6,292 nt of DNA from an uncultured Bacilli bacterium. Its GTDB lineage: Bacteria > Bacillota_I > Bacilli_A > RF39 > UBA660. Where the stretch lies: NCBI GenBank assembly GCA_947625425.1, contig CANQOH010000054.1:1-6292 (forward strand), in the 5' to 3' direction. The position numbers and the translations under genes were made by a program. Shown here in pieces: positions 1 to 6,289 of this stretch. The notes under the pieces are model-generated. The model saw nothing but the letters and a program-made list of their open reading frames with translations. It was not told the DNA's origin and did not search any database. How positions within the stretch are numbered: position 1 is the stretch's first letter; each line of letters opens with the position of its first letter.

Positions 1-159
1 ATATTATTATTTTCTAAAGGGTGTAGAGAAGTGACAAAAGAATTAAGTTTTAAAAATTTAATAATTGAACTTACTACTAAAGATAGAACCTCTCGTGTTG
101 GTGTTTCTATCGTATCTTTTGTTATTTCATTTTTAAAGTTAATTATTTTTGTTAATTAA
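1..159 (+). CDS. Possible 3' end of an unidentified protein, or a small membrane protein
   Basis: This frame is open from the left edge to a TAA at 157-159, 52 codons. I do not recognise the product. The last ~20 residues (GVSIVSFVISFLKLIIFVN) are hydrophobic enough for one membrane segment and follow a polar stretch containing KDRTSR. It may be the tail of a longer gene starting outside the window. It may also be a 42-residue protein starting at GTG 31-33, with the purine-rich AAAGG at 17-21 as a ribosome-binding site. Support for coding: the Rho-independent hairpin begins exactly at its stop, and the codons (TTA, ACT, GTT, TCT) match the genes downstream. Against: no homology can be named, and the opposite strand is also open here, so the stretch may be non-coding. 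Confidence 0.35.
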   Translation: MLLFSKGCREVTKELSFKNLIIELTTKDRTSRVGVSIVSFVISFLKLIIFVN

Positions 160-195
160 GAAGATTTTCCTTTATGGGATATCTTCTTTTATTTT
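158..195 (+). terminator. Rho-independent terminator (or attenuator) before the uracil operon
   Basis: An 8-bp perfect stem (AAGAAGAT at 158-165, ATCTTCTT at 181-188) encloses a 15-nt loop that can pair further through TTCC/GGGA. The T-rich tract TTTTATTTT follows at 187-195. The left arm overlaps the TAA at 157-159, so it most simply ends the upstream transcript. I see no convincing promoter between this hairpin and the uraA ribosome-binding site, so a role as an attenuator of uraA-upp remains possible. Confidence 0.7.
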
Positions 196-225
196 GCTTA
201 TCTACATTCATTAGAGGAGGAGTTT

Positions 226-1647
226 ATGGAAAAGAAAAAAATGTTAATCGACATCAATGAGAAACCAAGTATTGGCAAATGGATAGTTTTAGCTATACAA
301 CACGTTTTTGCTATGTTTGGTGCAACAATTTTAGTTCCTATCTTAGTTAACGCTGCTGCTGGTGAAGAAGTATTAACTATTCCCGTTGCTTTAGTTGCAT
401 CTGGTATTGGAACACTAATTTATATTTTATGTACAAAAGGAAGATCACCTGTTTATTTAGGTAGTTCATTTGCCTTTATCTCACCTATTGCTGCAGCCTT
501 CTTAGTTGGTGGCATGGGCGGAGCCATGACAGGTATTATGGCCGTTGGTCTAATCTATATCATTGTTGCCATTATTATCAAGTTTGTTGGTAAAGATTGG
601 TTAGATAAATTATTACCACCAGTAATAATTGGTCCAATGATTATGGTAATCGGTTTTAGTTTAGCACCTAGTGCTATTTCAAGTATAGGTATTGCTGAAG
701 GTGCTACTATGGAATGGAAAGGTATCTTTGTTGCTTTAGTTGCTTTCTTAGTAACAGCTTTAGTTATGACAAGAGCTAAAGGATTCTTAAAAATAATCCC
801 ATTCTTAGTAGGTATTGTATCAGGTTATATAGTTGCTATATGTTTTGGTCTAGTTGACTTCACTGGTTTTAAAGAAGCTGCCTTCTTTAGTATGCCAGCC
901 TTCAAAATACCATTTGTTCATTATGAATTAAATTTTGCTGCTTTAATTACTATTGCACCTATTGCTTTAGTTACAATGTGTGAACACATTGGTGACCATA
1001 CAGCATTAGGTAATATAATTGGTAAAGATTTAATTAAAGATCCAGGTTTAGATAGAACTTTACTTGGTGATGGTCTTGCAACATTCGTTGCTGGTTTAAT
1101 TGGTGGACCAGCTAATACTACATATGGTGAAAATACTTCAGTTGTTGGTATGACTAAAGTTGCATCTGTATGGGTAATTGGTCTTGCTGCTATCTTCGCT
1201 ATCATTATTGGTTTCTTAGGTAAATTTACTGCATTAGTAAGTTCAATCCCTAACCCAGTATTAGGTGGTGTATCATTATTATTATATGGATTCATTGGTA
1301 TCAATGGTCTTAAAGTCTTAATGGCTAATAAAGTAGATTTTGAAAATCCTAAAAATGTTTTAATTGCTTCTACAATGTTAGTATTAGGTTTAGGAGGAGC
1401 TGTTATTTCTATAACTAGTGGTAACTTAAACATCCCTATTAAAGGTATGAGTCTTGCTGCAGTCTTTGGTATCTTACTTAACTTAGTAATCCCAGATACT
1501 CCAGTAGAAGAAACTACTGAAGAAGTTGAAGTTCCTGAACCTAAAAAAACTACTAAAAAAGTAGTTAAAGAAGATAAAGAAGTAAAAGAAACTAAAACAG
1601 CTAAAAAGACTACTAAAAAAACAACAACAAAAAAAGCTAAAAAGTAA
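226..1647 (+). CDS. uraA: Uracil permease, NCS2 (nucleobase:cation symporter-2) family
   Basis: This inner-membrane transporter imports uracil, by family precedent with protons (UraA in E. coli, PyrP in Bacillus). The family markers are clear. QHVFAMFGATILVP lies at residues 25-38 in the first membrane segment and SPVYLGSSFAF at 74-84. CEHIGDH at 252-258 and TTYGENTSVVGMT at 298-310 carry Glu253 and Glu302, which correspond by motif to the two uracil-contacting glutamates of E. coli UraA. The hydrophobic core ends near residue 423, about the usual family length. The remaining 50 residues are an unusual tail, first acidic and then Lys/Thr-rich. Start: AGGAGG at 215-220 lies 5 nt before ATG 226. 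A second in-frame ATG at 241 lacks such a site. upp follows after 23 bp, which supports uracil as substrate over xanthine or uric acid. Confidence 0.95.
   Translation: MEKKKMLIDINEKPSIGKWIVLAIQHVFAMFGATILVPILVNAAAGEEVLTIPVALVASGIGTLIYILCTKGRSPVYLGSSFAFISPIAAAFLVGGMGGAMTGIMAVGLIYIIVAIIIKFVGKDWLDKLLPPVIIGPMIMVIGFSLAPSAISSIGIAEGATMEWKGIFVALVAFLVTALVMTRAKGFLKIIPFLVGIVSGYIVAICFGLVDFTGFKEAAFFSMPAFKIPFVHYELNFAALITIAPIALVTMCEHIGDHTALGNIIGKDLIKDPGLDRTLLGDGLATFVAGLIGGPANTTYGENTSVVGMTKVASVWVIGLAAIFAIIIGFLGKFTALVSSIPNPVLGGVSLLLYGFIGINGLKVLMANKVDFENPKNVLIASTMLVLGLGGAVISITSGNLNIPIKGMSLAAVFGILLNLVIPDTPVEETTEEVEVPEPKKTTKKVVKEDKEVKETKTAKKTTKKTTTKKAKK
1541..1620 (+). repeat. Pair of 20-bp direct repeats in the uraA tail
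   Basis: Bases 1541-1560 and 1601-1620 match at 19 of 20 positions (CTAAAAA, then A or G, then ACTACTAAAAAA) and start exactly 60 bp apart. The spacing is in frame, so both encode KKTTKK-type peptide (residues 440-445 and 460-465). This suggests the Lys/Thr-rich tail grew by in-frame duplication or slippage. Coding-biased low complexity (AAA and ACT codons) could explain part of the match. Confidence 0.6.
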
Positions 1648-1670
1648 TTAAATAAAACTGGAGGAATATT

Positions 1671-2297
1671 ATGAAAGCTATAGAATTAAATCATCCCTTA
1701 ATAGAACATAAACTAGCTATATTAAGAGATAAAAATACTGGAACAAAAGAATTTAGAGAATTAATTAAAGAAATTGGTATGTTTCTTTGTTATGAAGCTA
1801 TGAAAGATGCTGAATTAGAAGAAGTTGAAATAGAAACCCCAATTAAGAAGATGAAAACAGGTAAATTAAATGAAGATAAATATGCCTTTGTTCCTATCTT
1901 AAGAGCCGGTATGGGTTTATTAGAAGGTGTTACTAGTGTAATACCTAATGCTAAAATAGGTCATATTGGTATGTATCGTAATGAAGAAACATTTGAACCT
2001 GTTAATTATTTCTTCAAAGTACCTAAAGGTATTGAAAATAGAGAAGTTATTATTCTTGATCCTATGTTAGCAACTGGTGGTTCAGCATTAGATGCAATTG
2101 ATTTATTAAAAAGTAAAGGTGTTAAAAAGATTAAATTCATTTGTATTATAGCTGCTCCAGAAGGAATCGTTAAAGTTGAAGAAAAACATCCAGATGTTCA
2201 AATATATTGTGCTCATATCGATGAGTACTTAAATGAAAATAAATATATTGTCCCTGGTCTTGGAGATGCTGGAGATAGAATATTTGGTACTAAATAA
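1671..2297 (+). CDS. upp: Uracil phosphoribosyltransferase
   Basis: This cytosolic pyrimidine-salvage enzyme makes UMP and pyrophosphate from uracil and PRPP. Its 208 residues match the usual length (about 209). Recognisable blocks in order are the N-terminal [13 protein letters not shown] (8-20), [11 protein letters not shown] (76-86), MYRNEET (101-107), the PRPP-binding loop [10 protein letters not shown] (130-139), and the C-terminal uracil-binding [17 protein letters not shown] (192-208). No expected motif is missing. The start is set by GGAGG at 1660-1664, 6 nt before the ATG. It lies 23 bp after the permease stop with no terminator between, so the two are almost certainly co-transcribed: the permease brings uracil in and Upp traps it as nucleotide. 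A terminator begins within its stop codon. I see no PyrR-type binding loop that would show pyrimidine control. Confidence 0.98.
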   Translation: MKAIELNHPLIEHKLAILRDKNTGTKEFRELIKEIGMFLCYEAMKDAELEEVEIETPIKKMKTGKLNEDKYAFVPILRAGMGLLEGVTSVIPNAKIGHIGMYRNEETFEPVNYFFKVPKGIENREVIILDPMLATGGSALDAIDLLKSKGVKKIKFICIIAAPEGIVKVEEKHPDVQIYCAHIDEYLNENKYIVPGLGDAGDRIFGTK

Positions 2298-2321
2298 GTC
2301 GATTAATAATCGACTTTTTTT
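2296..2321 (+). terminator. Rho-independent terminator of the uraA-upp operon
   Basis: A 9-bp perfect stem (AAGTCGATT at 2296-2304, AATCGACTT at 2308-2316) with a 3-nt AAT loop is followed by seven T residues at 2315-2321. It starts within the upp stop codon. On the minus strand the hairpin has no T tract, so it acts in one direction only. Confidence 0.92.
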
Positions 2322-2327
2322 AGTGCC

Positions 2328-2352
2328 AAAAAAAGAAGCCTTTAAGCTTCTT
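2328..2352 (-). terminator. Rho-independent terminator of the asnB operon
   Basis: On the minus strand, AAGAAGC (2352-2346) pairs with GCTTCTT (2339-2333) around a 6-nt loop, and a run of T continues to 2328. The stem overlaps the asnB stop codon at 2344-2342. Its T tract ends only about 6 bp from that of the upp terminator, so the two converging operons are separated by a very compact back-to-back pair. Confidence 0.92.
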
Positions 2353-4162
2353 CAAAGAACTCTTCATACCATACTAAGAAAGTATATATATTCCAAACCT
2401 TTTTATAACAATCTTTTTTACCTGATTTATGACTTTCTAATAACTTATTAATTCTTTTTACATCAAAGAACTTATCTGCTGTCTTCGAATTAAATTTATT
2501 CTTTATTTCATTATATAAGTCATCTTCTCTCATCCACTCTCTAAGTGGTACTGGAAAACCTAATTTTTTCTTTTTATAAGATTCATTAGGTATGACTTTC
2601 TTAGCTGCCATACGTAATGCTGGTTTAGTTGTTTCTTTATTTACTTTAGCATATACCGGTAACTTACTTGCTACTTTAAATACTTCTTTATCAAGATATG
2701 GTGTTCTAGCTTCTAAACCAAACATCATTGTATTACGATCTACCGCATGTAAGAAATCTCTAACTAACCAGAAATAGAAATCTATTGCTTGTCTTTTAAC
2801 TATATTTGAATTATCTTTATATGTTTCATAGAAAGGCGCAACTATATCTTTAGTATGTAATTGATTTTTATTTTTACATATCTTCATCGCTTCTTCATCT
2901 CTAAATACACGACCTAAACCAATATTATAGTTTTCTAACTTTTGTCCTCTTCGCCAGACAAAATTAAATCCTCTTACTTCTGGTAGTAATCCTGCTACCA
3001 TTGATAGACCATGTCTTATAAAGTAAGGTATTTTCATATACCAAGCTTGATCTATTTCTTCTTTATACGTATTGTATCCCCCAAAGAATTCGTCTGCACC
3101 TTCACCTGATAAAACAACTTTAACATCTTTAGAAGCAATCTCTGCGACAAAGTATAATGCTATTGCTGAAGGATCAGCTAAAGGTTCATCCATATGATAC
3201 TGAATCTTTGGAAATGCTTTAATATATTCTTCTTTAGTTATTTTTTTTGATTTATTACTAATTCCTAATTTACTAGTTAAATCTTTAGCATAAGCAATCT
3301 CATCATATTTTGGATTATCATAACCGACTGTATATGTTTTATCTGGTCTAGCAATTGATACTAAGTAAGAAGAGTCAATTCCACTAGATAAGAAAGAACC
3401 AACTTCTACATCAGCTATTTCATGGTATTTAACTGAATCTTTCATTGCCTTATCAATATCGTCAACTATTTCATCCATTTCTTTATCAGTTTCTTTAAAC
3501 TCTAATTCAAAGAATTTTTCTATTTTAATCTTATTATCTTTTAATATTAATTGATGACCAGGTTCTAATCTAAATACTCCTTTAAAGAAGGTTTCTTCTG
3601 TTGGTGTTGAATTAAAACATAAATAAGCCGATAATATTTCTTCATTAAATTCCTTTTTAAAATCAGGATGATCTAAGAAAGCTTTTATTTCTGAAGCAAA
3701 CATAAATGTCTTACCATTTTGGTAATAGTAGAAAGGTTTAATTCCCCATCCATCTCTGGCACAAAATAATTCTTTTTTCTTACTATCCCAAATAGCAAAA
3801 GCAAACATTCCACGTAACTTCTTAGTTAAATCATGTCCCCACTCTTCATAACCATGAACTAATACTTCTGTATCACTTGAAGTAACAAATTTATGCTTAC
3901 ATTTTTTTAGTTCTTCACGTAATTCAACATAGTTATATACTTCACCATTATAAACAATCGCAATACTTTTATCTTCATTATAAATTGGTTGATCTCCTGT
4001 ACTTAAATCGATAATTGATAATCGACGATGTCCTAAAGCACAAGTATCATCTAGATAAAATCCTTCTGCATCTGGTCCCCTATGTTCTATACGATCAGTC
4101 ATCGCTTTCAATACTTTTTTACTAGGTTTTTTATCACTTACATAACCGGCAATACCACACAT
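2342..4162 (-). CDS. asnB: Glutamine-hydrolysing asparagine synthetase (AsnB family)
   Basis: The family makes asparagine from aspartate, glutamine and ATP in the cytosol; some members instead amidate peptidoglycan precursors. With ATG at 4162-4160 the product is 606 residues and begins MCGIAGYV, so removal of Met exposes the Cys nucleophile of the N-terminal glutaminase domain (about 2-200). Motifs there are HRGPD (27-31), GHRRLSIID (44-52), YNGEVYNY (71-78), SDTEV (96-100) and ARDGWGIKP (135-143). The ATP-pyrophosphatase synthetase domain has the PP-loop SSGIDSS (259-265), LSGEGADEFFGGY (351-363) and GLEARTPYLD (482-491). No key residue seems lost. An in-frame GTG at 4171 would add Met-Ile-Thr and bury the Cys, so I reject it. 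The gene lies 5 nt after the stop of the LTA synthase-like gene, implying co-transcription and translational coupling. Whether free aspartate is the true substrate cannot be read from sequence. Confidence 0.93.
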   Translation of the reverse strand: MCGIAGYVSDKKPSKKVLKAMTDRIEHRGPDAEGFYLDDTCALGHRRLSIIDLSTGDQPIYNEDKSIAIVYNGEVYNYVELREELKKCKHKFVTSSDTEVLVHGYEEWGHDLTKKLRGMFAFAIWDSKKKELFCARDGWGIKPFYYYQNGKTFMFASEIKAFLDHPDFKKEFNEEILSAYLCFNSTPTEETFFKGVFRLEPGHQLILKDNKIKIEKFFELEFKETDKEMDEIVDDIDKAMKDSVKYHEIADVEVGSFLSSGIDSSYLVSIARPDKTYTVGYDNPKYDEIAYAKDLTSKLGISNKSKKITKEEYIKAFPKIQYHMDEPLADPSAIALYFVAEIASKDVKVVLSGEGADEFFGGYNTYKEEIDQAWYMKIPYFIRHGLSMVAGLLPEVRGFNFVWRRGQKLENYNIGLGRVFRDEEAMKICKNKNQLHTKDIVAPFYETYKDNSNIVKRQAIDFYFWLVRDFLHAVDRNTMMFGLEARTPYLDKEVFKVASKLPVYAKVNKETTKPALRMAAKKVIPNESYKKKKLGFPVPLREWMREDDLYNEIKNKFNSKTADKFFDVKRINKLLESHKSGKKDCYKKVWNIYTFLVWYEEFFEEA

Positions 4163-4180
4163 AGTAATCACTCACTTCCT
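4160..4180 (-). promoter_or_regulatory. Stop/start junction and ribosome-binding site of asnB
   Basis: On the minus strand, AGGAAG (4180-4175) lies inside the last codons of the upstream gene, followed by GTG (4171-4169), the overlapping TGA stop (4170-4168) and ATG (4162-4160). The Shine-Dalgarno spacing is 3-5 nt to the GTG but 12-14 nt to the ATG. Family biology (N-terminal Cys) demands the ATG. Reinitiation by ribosomes finishing the upstream gene would explain use of a start with a distant site. Confidence 0.6.
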
Positions 4181-6111
4181 AATACATATGTATAATAATT
4201 AGTATCAATAATCATCTTACTTACACTAAAGTAATTAGCTACTTTATTATTTATTCTTTTAATATAATCTTTTTCGGTAATTCCCTCTAATTCTTTTTTA
4301 GGTGTATATTTTCTTGCCATTGAATCATAAGAACCATAATCTGTTGTCCAACTTCTATTAGAGAAGATTGCTATTCCTTCACTATCACTTAATATATCCT
4401 TACCAAGTATTAATCTTGAATCATAATCTACCCCAAATAAATTTAGTAATGTTGGTAATACATCTATTTGACTACCTACTTTATCAACTTGAATAGGTTC
4501 ACTCATTTCACTATTCCATAAGATAAAATTACTCTTATTAACTTCTATTGTTTCATCTTTTTCATAAGTAGCAACTTCATTCATTTGATCTATTGATAAT
4601 GTATATGGATAATGATCTCCTACTAAAGCAATAACTGTATCTTTAAGTTTACCAGTTTCTTCTAATCTCGCAATTAATGTCTCTAACATTTTATCTAGTT
4701 CCATCTGTGCTGCTAAATAATATTTAACATTTTTATCATAATCTAAATCTTCTATATATTCTTTATAATGTTGGGCTATATTATCTCCAGCTTCATAAGG
4801 TGAATGTCCACTTACTGTAACATAATATGTAACAAAGTTCTTATCACTCTTCATATAATCTTCATAAGTAGCATTAACCATTTCTGAATCAAACGGTAAC
4901 CAATCACAATTCATTTTCTTTTCTAAACCATTACCACAACCAGTATAGTTATTAAAACCTAATGTTTCCATTGTTTTATTTCTCTTATAATATGTATAAG
5001 TCCAATCATGATAACTTTGAGCTTGATAACCTATCTTTCCAAAAATATTACCTAATCCATAAGCAATAGTTGGTTGCTCTCTTTTCCATGTTCCCAATAT
5101 ATCTTGGGTAGGTATTAAACCAACTGTCGCTTGAAATTCTCCACCTGTTGTACTTAAAAATACTGGTGAATAAAAATTATTAAAAACAAATCCCCCATTT
5201 ATCATCTTATATAAAGTTGGTGTTCTAACCTCATCAACTGCTACTTCATTAAAACCTTCAGCTAAAATAAAAATTAAATTCTTACCTTTAAACATTCCTG
5301 TATATTTAGTTTTATTACTAGCTTGTTGTTTAGCCATAAAACTATTTAACTTATTAATAGTTTTATTATTAGAAGTTAAATTACTAAAATCTATATCTAA
5401 TTCATTAAAACCATAATCTATCTCTCCAGGAGTTATCTCTGGTACTTTAATAGGTTCTTCCTCTTCTATAACTAATTTAGTTTCATAACCAAATATCTGT
5501 CTTTTAATATCTACTTTAGTATAAGTTAACATCCCAAATTTATCTATTAATGATACTTGATCATCTATATTATAATAAAGTTCTTTCGCATACTTACTAT
5601 TATCATTAAATGGTATTAAAAACAAATATGTTGATAAGTAAGATATTATTAACATGATAATTAAAGATATAATACTTTCTTTATGATATCTAGTAGTATC
5701 TAGTAATTTATTAAATATTAAACCTAATATAAAAGGTATTAATATTAAAATAAAAGTAAATAAATGAGCTATAATTGCATCTTTAATAATATTAGTAAAA
5801 TCTAATGCTTGATTAGCTAAACTAATTGTTGAAAATGAAAATGGTACTGAAAATAAATTAAAGAATATATATTGTATTTCAAAATATACAGTAATTATAA
5901 ATACTAAGATTAAACTAATTATTTTATTAACTTTTTTATTAAATGCTTTAGCTATTATTGTAAGTAATAAGATAAATGGTAAACTAAAGATTAACATATA
6001 AATAAGATTGCTATCGATAAAGTGTTTAGCAATAACTATTTTAGTTAATAATTCTAAATATAAAATCGTTATAAAAAAGTACGCAAAAGGATGTATTTTT
6101 ATGTTCTTCAT
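4168..6111 (-). CDS. Membrane-anchored LTA synthase / phosphoglycerol transferase family protein (sulfatase fold)
   Basis: The 647-residue product has the LtaS-type layout and length (S. aureus LtaS is about 646). Five predicted membrane segments lie at about 9-28, 36-56, 63-86, 112-135 and 147-168, then a linker, then an extracellular sulfatase-fold domain from about 275. Metal and catalytic residues can be matched by motif: Glu285 in ILAEGFNE, the nucleophile Thr321 or Thr322 in STTGGEF, Asp499-His500 in VGDHYPY, and His436 in SGHSPY as a likely substrate contact. Relatives transfer phosphoglycerol from phosphatidylglycerol onto a growing surface polymer. The nucleophile block differs from the KTSDSEF of classical LtaS, so polymer and substrate are uncertain; another phospho- or sulfo-ester hydrolase/transferase is possible. 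No AxA signal-peptidase site is evident in the 200-270 linker, which is Glu-rich at 216-219. Start: AAAGAAGTG at 6125-6117, 5 nt before the ATG. It is the first gene of an operon with asnB. Confidence 0.85.
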   Translation of the reverse strand: MKNIKIHPFAYFFITILYLELLTKIVIAKHFIDSNLIYMLIFSLPFILLLTIIAKAFNKKVNKIISLILVFIITVYFEIQYIFFNLFSVPFSFSTISLANQALDFTNIIKDAIIAHLFTFILILIPFILGLIFNKLLDTTRYHKESIISLIIMLIISYLSTYLFLIPFNDNSKYAKELYYNIDDQVSLIDKFGMLTYTKVDIKRQIFGYETKLVIEEEEPIKVPEITPGEIDYGFNELDIDFSNLTSNNKTINKLNSFMAKQQASNKTKYTGMFKGKNLIFILAEGFNEVAVDEVRTPTLYKMINGGFVFNNFYSPVFLSTTGGEFQATVGLIPTQDILGTWKREQPTIAYGLGNIFGKIGYQAQSYHDWTYTYYKRNKTMETLGFNNYTGCGNGLEKKMNCDWLPFDSEMVNATYEDYMKSDKNFVTYYVTVSGHSPYEAGDNIAQHYKEYIEDLDYDKNVKYYLAAQMELDKMLETLIARLEETGKLKDTVIALVGDHYPYTLSIDQMNEVATYEKDETIEVNKSNFILWNSEMSEPIQVDKVGSQIDVLPTLLNLFGVDYDSRLILGKDILSDSEGIAIFSNRSWTTDYGSYDSMARKYTPKKELEGITEKDYIKRINNKVANYFSVSKMIIDTNYYTYVLGSE

Positions 6112-6143
6112 GCCAACACTTCTTTCATAAACTTACGTTAGTT

Positions 6144-6152
6144 ATTATACCA
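6144..6152 (-). promoter_or_regulatory. Extended -10 promoter of the LTA synthase-like gene/asnB operon
   Basis: On the minus strand TGG (6152-6150) directly precedes a perfect TATAAT (6149-6144), an extended -10 element. No good -35 hexamer is present at 16-18 bp, as is common for extended -10 promoters. Transcription would start near 6137, giving a leader of roughly 26 nt carrying the Shine-Dalgarno site at 6125-6117. Confidence 0.7.
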
Positions 6153-6180
6153 CAAATTGCCATATATTATTTATTTTAAC

Positions 6181-6214
6181 CAAAATAAAAGAAGATATTT
6201 ACAATATCTTCTTT
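6181..6214 (-). terminator. Strong hairpin with minus-strand U-tract in the right intergenic region
   Basis: A perfect 12-bp stem (6188-6199 with 6203-6214) and a 3-nt loop form one of the strongest hairpins in the window. Read on the minus strand it is followed by TTTTATTTT (6190-6182), so it would stop transcripts entering from the right before they reach the sulfatase-family promoter. The 18 bp at 6181-6198 are identical, in reverse complement, to 179-196 of the left terminator. No minus-strand gene that it could end is visible inside the window. Confidence 0.65.
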
Positions 6215-6217
6215 ACA

Positions 6218-6250
6218 GAGCGTTGACAAAGTCAATTGCTCTTTTCTTTT
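6218..6250 (+). terminator. Second hairpin with + strand T-tract; terminator or leader attenuator
   Basis: GAGC (6218-6221) pairs with GCTC (6238-6241) and TTGAC (6223-6227) with GTCAA (6231-6235), with a small internal bulge and an AAA loop. TTTTCTTTTT follows (6242-6251). It has the form of a + strand terminator about 40 nt upstream of the ATG at 6290. No + strand gene precedes it, so it may be an attenuator in a leader. The inner palindrome could instead be a protein-binding operator. Confidence 0.5.
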
Positions 6251-6270
6251 TAAAAAATATATTATATAAT
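6236..6270 (+). promoter_or_regulatory. Possible + strand promoter near the right edge
   Basis: TTGCTC (6236-6241) and TATATT (6258-6263) are spaced 16 bp. A perfect TATAAT also lies at 6265-6270 but lacks a good -35. Either would start transcription 10-25 nt before the ATG at 6290. The stretch is so AT-rich that chance -10 matches are expected, and an open frame also exists on the other strand. Confidence 0.3.
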
Positions 6271-6289
6271 TTATTTGTAAGGTTGCTTT

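Noticed and set aside
1..225. PyrR-binding attenuator or a known riboswitch ahead of the uracil operon
   Set aside because: No match to the PyrR loop consensus and no recognisable aptamer core; only a simple terminator hairpin is visible.
921..1433. 170-codon open frame on the minus strand inside uraA
   Set aside because: It lies wholly opposite a clearly identified transporter gene, has no family motif or ribosome-binding site, and reflects the low stop density opposite the regular codons of uraA.
2233..2451. 72-codon + strand frame spanning the upp end, both terminators and the asnB end
   Set aside because: It runs through two terminator hairpins and overlaps two confident genes in other frames; no ribosome-binding site or recognisable product.
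2592..2777. 61-codon + strand frame inside asnB
   Set aside because: Opposite strand of conserved AsnB motif regions, with no independent coding evidence.
4168..4170. Mycoplasma-type code with TGA as tryptophan
   Set aside because: The tryptophans I checked are TGG, none of the long genes has an internal TGA, and TGA ends the sulfatase-family gene at the natural end of its domain.
4163..4171. GTG at 4171 as the true asnB start
   Set aside because: It would place three residues before Met-Cys and prevent exposure of the N-terminal catalytic cysteine that the class II glutaminase family needs. It is kept only as a question in the findings.
6223..6228. Perfect TTGACA as a -35 element
   Set aside because: No acceptable -10 lies 15-19 bp downstream (that stretch is T-rich), and the hexamer is part of a palindromic stem. 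The nearest TATAAT is 36 bp away.
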